A program made the position numbers and the translations under genes. Source: Deltaproteobacteria bacterium GWA2_38_16 (GTDB taxonomy: Bacteria > Bdellovibrionota > JACOXK01 > 2-02-FULL-40-11). From it: DNA of 64,000 nt. Shown in pieces: positions 58,882-64,000 of the stretch (the stretch's first letter is position 1; each line of letters opens with the position of its first letter). The notes under the pieces were generated by a model, which was not told the origin of the DNA, did no database searches, and saw only the letters and a list, made by a program, of their open reading frames with translations. The stretch spans positions 62,001-126,000 of the forward strand of contig MGPE01000006.1 of NCBI GenBank assembly GCA_001797335.1, in the 5' to 3' direction.

Positions 58882-60351
58882 AAATAAAGAAATTCCAGAA
58901 GTAGGAGTCAATCCTTGGCCGCCCCCATTTTTAGGTCCTTGGGTAATATCAACGAGTGCCCCACATCCCATTCCAGCAGATTCTGAGGCAGAAAGCCCAA
59001 TAGAATCTGAAATGGAAGAGGGAGTATAAGGAGGAATATTCCCATCTGGCGTTGTATTGGATGCTGTGGTCACGGCATCACTGGGTTCTACACTGCCCTT
59101 CCCAATCATCCCTTCAAGAGAGGCATTGGATACTGATGTATCCATAATGATTTTTTTCACTTGAAGATGCATGAGTTCTGGTTGCTCAGAGAGCATCATC
59201 GCTGCTACCCCCGCCACATAGGGCGTAGCCATGGATGTTCCACTTAAATATTTATAACAGGGAGGCACAGAACACTGTTCTTTAGGAACGGCACTATAAA
59301 TAGCCACTCCGGGGGCTCCCACATGAACCCCTGTAGGACCATAGTTTGAAAACCACGCTAAATTATCAGAGCTATTAAGCGCTGCTACCGTAATCATATT
59401 AGGAATTAAATATGAGGGTGGATAAGAAGGCTCTTGGTCAATATTCACAGCACTATTTCCAGCAGCCACGGCAAACACACGATTGGCATTATACGTAGCC
59501 ACAATCGCATCTCGCAATGCAGAGGAATAAAATCCACCTCCCCAGCTATTGTTTAGAATTTTAGCGCCATTCCTAACTGCGTAATCAATGGCATTAATCG
59601 CATCTCCCGTAGATCCATATCCATAATAATCCAAAAATTTAAGGGCCATAATTTTAATCACAGGACGTGCTTTATTTTGAAGGCTTAATACAATTCCAGA
59701 GACATGCGTTCCGTGATAATGATCATCATAAGGATCGTTATCATTATTTACAAAATCCCATCCATTAATATCGTCAATATATCCATTCTTATCGTCATCA
59801 ATGCCATTGCCTGGAACTTCTCCTGAATTTATCCACATGTTAGAAGCAATATCGGCATGTGTATAATCCACTCCGGTATCAATGACAGCCACCGTCACAT
59901 TTTGTCCTGCTCCTAGAGCTTGGGCTGAACTAAATCTATTTTGTTCTGAAGAAAAAGCTTGGGCAGAGGGTGCGTCTTCAAAAGCTTCTGTGGTAAATGT
60001 TGCTGAAAAAATGTAATTGGGTTCCACATATTCTACCTCTTCCATTCCTTGAATTTTCCCCATCACTTGATCAAAATCTTCTCCCGGACGAATGCGAACA
60101 TGATGAATATCGGCCCACGCATAGGAATTTAAAAGTTCAAGACTATCATCTTTTTTTAACTTAGCTTGAAGTTTATGAAATCCCACCTGGTCTGCAAAAA
60201 TTTTTAAGATATCTTCTTCTCCAGAAGTAATTTGGGTTTTAAATTTAATAATGAGCTCTCCTTCTACATGAGGAATATTGGGATCTAAAGCAAATCCATT
60301 GATAGAAAATAGAAGCCACGCACTCACGAACAAACAACTCACGTACTTCAT
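58804..60351 (-). CDS. Subtilisin-like (S8) protease with C-terminal anchor
   Basis: A 515-residue exported serine protease. Signal peptide, then an inhibitor/propeptide region with EGELIIKFKTQI and VEYVEPNYIFSA, then the catalytic triad: Asp in VAVIDTGVDYTHADI (about 158), His in HGTHVSG (about 214) and Ser in SGTSMATPYVAG (about 370). The C-terminus has a Gly-rich linker, a hydrophobic helix SISLFLLSWPLLFVFF-like segment and RRQMRR, similar to CTERM-type sorting or anchor signals. Preceded by a BsuPI-domain lipoprotein on the same strand, a natural inhibitor candidate. Confidence 0.85.
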   Translation of the reverse strand: MKYVSCLFVSAWLLFSINGFALDPNIPHVEGELIIKFKTQITSGEEDILKIFADQVGFHKLQAKLKKDDSLELLNSYAWADIHHVRIRPGEDFDQVMGKIQGMEEVEYVEPNYIFSATFTTEAFEDAPSAQAFSSEQNRFSSAQALGAGQNVTVAVIDTGVDYTHADIASNMWINSGEVPGNGIDDDKNGYIDDINGWDFVNNDNDPYDDHYHGTHVSGIVLSLQNKARPVIKIMALKFLDYYGYGSTGDAINAIDYAVRNGAKILNNSWGGGFYSSALRDAIVATYNANRVFAVAAGNSAVNIDQEPSYPPSYLIPNMITVAALNSSDNLAWFSNYGPTGVHVGAPGVAIYSAVPKEQCSVPPCYKYLSGTSMATPYVAGVAAMMLSEQPELMHLQVKKIIMDTSVSNASLEGMIGKGSVEPSDAVTTASNTTPDGNIPPYTPSSISDSIGLSASESAGMGCGALVDITQGPKNGGGQGLTPTSGISLFLLSWPLLFVFFLRRQMRRKFVLSPF

Positions 60352-60376
60352 TAAACCTCCACAAACGTTCTACAGT

Positions 60377-60898
60377 TTACCGAACTTCAAATTCCAGCAT
60401 CGGCGGTACAGGTACTGTCGGCCGTGCTCTTACTTCAGACACTCTCACGCGATAAATCCCACGTCCTGCTACTCTTCCCTCTAGGGTCAGTTGATTCCAG
60501 GGAATTACCACACTCATTTCTTGGTCAGGTCCTAAACTTTCTTCTGAAATAACTTGAATGCTCATCATATCGTCATTTGACCAAACCAAGGAATGATCCT
60601 GTAAAATTTCTACTCTCGCTCTTCTCCCATCATTAAATAGGAGGGTCTTTGGCTCAGAACTTGTATTTTTAACCCTCACGCGAATCCCAACCTGCTCAGT
60701 CGCAAATTCAGAAGTTATCTCTCCGTTTTGATTAATGGTTTCAACGGCTGTAATAAAGTCTTGGGATACGGCCTGTGTCATTCCACGTTCCGCTTGAGGC
60801 TCATTCCCACTTCCCTCATTTAACATATCGGCAGATCCACAAGAAAAAACAAGAGGTAAAATCAAAAAATAAAAAGATAGGGTCAAGTGTCTATGCAT
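60377..60898 (-). CDS. BsuPI-domain lipoprotein (protease inhibitor-like)
   Basis: A 173-residue protein. Lipobox LVFSCGSA, then a BsuPI-type beta domain: VRVKNTSSEPKTLLFNDGRR, DHSLVWSNDDMMSIQVISEE, LGPDQEMSVVIPWNQ, then GRGIYRVRV. BsuPI proteins inhibit subtilisin-type proteases in Bacillus. It lies 25 bases upstream of the subtilisin gene on the same strand, so both are probably one transcription unit. GGAGAG precedes the ATG. Confidence 0.7.
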   Translation of the reverse strand: MHRHLTLSFYFLILPLVFSCGSADMLNEGSGNEPQAERGMTQAVSQDFITAVETINQNGEITSEFATEQVGIRVRVKNTSSEPKTLLFNDGRRARVEILQDHSLVWSNDDMMSIQVISEESLGPDQEMSVVIPWNQLTLEGRVAGRGIYRVRVSEVRARPTVPVPPMLEFEVR

Positions 60899-61073
60899 AC
60901 GCTCTCCTTTATGTATGACCTTTCCACCTATACTGAAAACTTCAATAAATTCAGATATTTATATATTATATGCCGGACTTCGTAAGAATCCCTTTGCCCT
61001 CTTCCTACATGCCACTTTGGCAACTATAATTAAATTGTAACCGCCAACTTTCATTCTGTCAAATTTCCCTCTT

Positions 61074-64000
61074 TTACCATGCCATACACCCTATTGCATC
61101 AATCAACATTTTACTTCCTCCGAATGAAAGACATTCATAATGTTTACAAGCCGTATTATTTGATTCTGTGGATTTAAGAGTGCAGTGGGTAGCAAGACAC
61201 GTATCATATCCACGCCCATCTACCACACCATTCGTTGTAATTGACTTTACACACTGGTCAAAAGGAGTAGGTGACATCTGACATTTTAAATCACTAGCAT
61301 GAGTGGAGCAGAAGGCATCCATACAAGCTCTCATCTCGGCTTCCGTTTTTCCTTCCAGCTGGCTGCAATCATCTACCACGCATTCAATAGAAGCAGGAAC
61401 TGCATTTTTTGCTTCAGTAACCATTTGTCCCATATTGGTTTCCGTCATTGCGGTTTGAAAACTAAAATTACATCCACTCTGAACAGAAATACAACTTTCT
61501 CTGGTTGTCTGGGCTTGGGTCATATTCCTTTCTAATTGCTCCTTAAAATTTTCGATGGCTCCTTCTATTTCCTCTTTCTTATTCCTAAAAGCTTCTTGCG
61601 CTTGAACCAATGCTTGCATGGACTGAGAATCCGTACTGCCACACCCTTTGTTTTTCATATCTACTAAAATGGCATTCATTCGGGCTTGTTCTTCATCGCA
61701 TCCTTGATCTGTAGAATGATAGCCCATGCAAATCCGCTCTATCCGAAAACGAACAAGTGATAAATCGTTTCTTTTAGAATCGCACTGGTCTTTAAACCGT
61801 TCAAAGTTTCTCCTAGCCTGCTGAAAGGTATTTCTTAAAACGTCTAATTCAGCTTCTTTTGTTTGTTTTTGGTGTTCAAATCCACTTTTTAATCCTTGAA
61901 GAGCATTTGTATATGTTGTTTCGCAATTGGCCCGGGTCACTTGAGGTAAAATAGAGGCGGCTCTTTGATCTAAGGCTTCTCCCACATTAAACACCCACCT
62001 TCTTGTTTTTGTGGAGGCATCGCTCATTCGAGAATAAAGAGCTCGATACCCTCGAAGAAGTCTTCGAGTAGAATCCAAGGTCAAAGCTATCCTATTAGCT
62101 TCATTATCAGATTCATGAATAAATTTTTCGAAGTCTTCCTTCACCATTTCTTTGATAAGACTCGGGCCAAAACTTAAGAGCAGTTGAAAGCCCGGTAAAT
62201 ACACATCGCTTTTTCCCTTTGCCACCCATTCTTTAAGATACTTTAAAAATTTTATAATTTTATCTATTTTAACAGCCACTTTAATACTTATTTTTTTAAA
62301 AATTTTATCATTGATATGAACCAAATGATCAATGGTTTGTTCCAAAAGCATTTCAATGCCTTTCTCAATAGCTTTTCGTACCGCTGCACTTTTTAAAGCA
62401 ATCCCGATGGTTTTTTCGGCTGCTATTTTCCACACAGAAATCACCATTCCTACACTTTCTGTCACAAAAACCATGAGATGAGTCATGATGAGTTCATTTA
62501 AACGTCGATCAATTTCTTCATAGACCTTAGGATCATTTTTTTCAGACAATGCTCTTTTTAAACTTTTTTCTTCTACTTCCAAATCAAATATCTTCCATTC
62601 CAATTGATGACGATAAATCGAAAATCTGACTGAAAGTTTATCGAGCACCTGATAGAGCTTTTGAAGTTGGCACACACTGGGATTACTTGTTGCAGCCCCC
62701 GTACTGCTTACTGGACAACTGCCTGCTGCTTTTAAAATTTCTTCTTGTTTTACTTTTAAATTTTGAAGCTCTTGTTCAATGGCTTGAGCTAGCCGAATGA
62801 GTTGCCTTTCCATATCCTCATTCAATATGTTGGCTTGAGAGGTAGCTCCCCCACTCATACCAGTCGTATCTGCGACCGGGAGTGTTGTTTCCATAGGAGC
62901 TCCTCCCGCATTTTGAATAAGCTGATTCACCTGATCAAAAAACTCTTGCTCTCCTCCCGCCCATGCATGACGGATCAATGTAGGAATAAAAGAAGTAGAA
63001 GAATCGTGAACATCATGATGATACTCCATATAAAATTTAGGCGCTAAAATTAAAGCAGAAGATTCTATAGAAGCTGCATCTTTTACTAAAATTTTTATTT
63101 TCGTTTTTTCATCTGCATTGTCTGAAAAAATGAGAACTGCTTTATCGATAACAACCAAATCAATTCTGGATGGATCATTTAAAATAGGTCTGTACGTAGC
63201 ATTTGAAAATGACGTTAAAAAGGAGGAATCCATCGAATAAGATAGAGTACCTACATAAGTTGAAATCTGATCACTGCTTATCTTTTCTAATGCCAGATTT
63301 CCTTCAAAATCTAAAATTACTACCTGCGCTTTTTGCTCTTTAGAATATTGTTCTGTAGGAATACCGATAGAGGGAGGAGAGATAGAGTTAGGATTTCCCC
63401 ACATTCTAGATTTAAATGAATTCTCTTTAATATCTAAAAAATAATTCCAATAATAATAGTGAGAGTTAATCTCTTCCGAACTCATGCCCTCTTGATACAT
63501 GGGTTTAATTGTTTTAATAAAATCCCCACGATCCACCTTTCCATCTCCATTCGTATCCAAAGAGGATTCACTCACCCGAAAGGAGCTAGCCAGGCTTGCA
63601 GTAGCTCGAATTAATTCTTGCATCTGTGCTTCATTAAATAAAGGCAATGATTTTAATGTATTTTCTAAAGCACTCGCATCCTCCACATCTATATCAGTCA
63701 TCTTAGGCAAATCTTCCAATGCCTGTTGCGTAGTTCCTGATAATTTACCCTGCCACACACGATCAACGTTCAGCGTTGATAGGGATTCAGGGGAAGGTAA
63801 AAACAATTTATCTTTTAAAACTTGTGTTTGATCTGGATCTAAAACCTGATGCGTATCTGCCAAATACTGTGAAACAAAAGTATCTTGTTCTTCTTGAGAA
63901 CCAATCGATTGATCTGTGGGAAAATGTTTGGCTAAATCTTCATAAGAAGTATTCTGAACGGTATCGGCCACAGCAGAGGGTCCTTCTTCAGTCGGTAAAA
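61074..64000 (-). CDS. Partial giant EF-hand/coiled-coil protein
   Basis: At least 970 residues; the frame continues open past a possible GTG at 63971 to the window edge, so the true N-terminus is probably outside. It contains an EF-hand calcium loop (SSLDTNGDGKVDRGDF, about 117-132 of the visible part), long coiled coils (QLIRLAQAIEQELQNLKVK), and many cysteines in the C-terminal 200 residues (YECLSFGGS, CVVDDCSQLEG, CMDAFCSTH). No transmembrane run is strong. It appears to be a secreted or periplasmic structural protein. Unknown family. Confidence 0.6.
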   Translation of the reverse strand, partial: LPTEEGPSAVADTVQNTSYEDLAKHFPTDQSIGSQEEQDTFVSQYLADTHQVLDPDQTQVLKDKLFLPSPESLSTLNVDRVWQGKLSGTTQQALEDLPKMTDIDVEDASALENTLKSLPLFNEAQMQELIRATASLASSFRVSESSLDTNGDGKVDRGDFIKTIKPMYQEGMSSEEINSHYYYWNYFLDIKENSFKSRMWGNPNSISPPSIGIPTEQYSKEQKAQVVILDFEGNLALEKISSDQISTYVGTLSYSMDSSFLTSFSNATYRPILNDPSRIDLVVIDKAVLIFSDNADEKTKIKILVKDAASIESSALILAPKFYMEYHHDVHDSSTSFIPTLIRHAWAGGEQEFFDQVNQLIQNAGGAPMETTLPVADTTGMSGGATSQANILNEDMERQLIRLAQAIEQELQNLKVKQEEILKAAGSCPVSSTGAATSNPSVCQLQKLYQVLDKLSVRFSIYRHQLEWKIFDLEVEEKSLKRALSEKNDPKVYEEIDRRLNELIMTHLMVFVTESVGMVISVWKIAAEKTIGIALKSAAVRKAIEKGIEMLLEQTIDHLVHINDKIFKKISIKVAVKIDKIIKFLKYLKEWVAKGKSDVYLPGFQLLLSFGPSLIKEMVKEDFEKFIHESDNEANRIALTLDSTRRLLRGYRALYSRMSDASTKTRRWVFNVGEALDQRAASILPQVTRANCETTYTNALQGLKSGFEHQKQTKEAELDVLRNTFQQARRNFERFKDQCDSKRNDLSLVRFRIERICMGYHSTDQGCDEEQARMNAILVDMKNKGCGSTDSQSMQALVQAQEAFRNKKEEIEGAIENFKEQLERNMTQAQTTRESCISVQSGCNFSFQTAMTETNMGQMVTEAKNAVPASIECVVDDCSQLEGKTEAEMRACMDAFCSTHASDLKCQMSPTPFDQCVKSITTNGVVDGRGYDTCLATHCTLKSTESNNTACKHYECLSFGGSKMLIDAIGCMAW

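Overview
This AT-rich, densely packed 64 kb window looks like the chromosome of a Gram-negative, diderm bacterium. It carries signal-peptide outer-membrane beta-barrels, many lipoproteins and periplasmic TPR/HEAT proteins. A TIGR02147-type regulator, a hisS-aspS pair and many exported proteins of unknown function point to an uncultivated deltaproteobacterial/Bdellovibrionota-like lineage. That placement is an inference from gene content. No rRNA, tRNA, CRISPR array or canonical insertion sequence was seen.

Left part (1-10.9 kb, all minus strand): a hisS-aspS-glpA-glpB run continuing off the left edge, then an envelope operon of a large TPR protein, an outer-membrane barrel and a TPR lipoprotein. 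At 10.97-17.83 kb on the plus strand is a translationally coupled seven-gene operon: a PqqD-like protein, two ATP-grasp paralogs (the second with degraded metal ligands), a LysA-type PLP decarboxylase, a urea-transporter-family protein, a sirtuin and a DUF1624/HGSNAT-like membrane protein. It looks like an undescribed small-molecule or peptide pathway.

At 18.7-22.2 kb is a second PqqD-linked system. A 66-residue protein resembling the NHLP (nitrile-hydratase-leader-like) RiPP precursor clan is coupled to one protein fusing a cyclic-nucleotide-binding domain, a PqqD-like domain and an M50 intramembrane protease. The cassette has been duplicated in tandem. The second copy keeps its promoter and small protein, but its protease gene has shrunk to a 17-codon stub by a deletion at an AAAA microhomology. 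A DUF4143 ATPase sits between the copies.

The 20-38 kb stretch is an accessory zone: two DUF4143 ATPases, BrnTA and HicAB toxin-antitoxin pairs, a Fic protein, a possible HEPN/nucleotidyltransferase fusion, a lytic transglycosylase with a Cys-rich partner, ComEC, an S41 protease and several exported proteins. Several accessory genes share one architecture: a sigma70-like promoter placing transcription initiation essentially at the start codon, in three cases with a palindrome in the -35/-10 spacer. One ATPase-HicAB module is bracketed by about 34-bp direct repeats and contains a fragment of the nearby PspC-like gene. Palindromic REP-like repeats are scattered through the window, some read through in frame.

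The right part (38-64 kb) mixes housekeeping genes (class I aminotransferase, coaD, rsmD, class II aldolase, secA, a CCA/poly(A) nucleotidyltransferase) with exported or unusual proteins. These include a methylase-like protein whose catalytic motif is altered, a HEAT-repeat protein, a 1148-residue protein with one CxxCH motif, an exported pentein-like hydrolase, a 27-bp tandem-repeat coiled-coil protein behind a near-perfect sigma54 promoter, and a subtilisin preceded by a BsuPI-type protease-inhibitor-domain lipoprotein. A large EF-hand-containing coiled-coil protein runs off the right edge.
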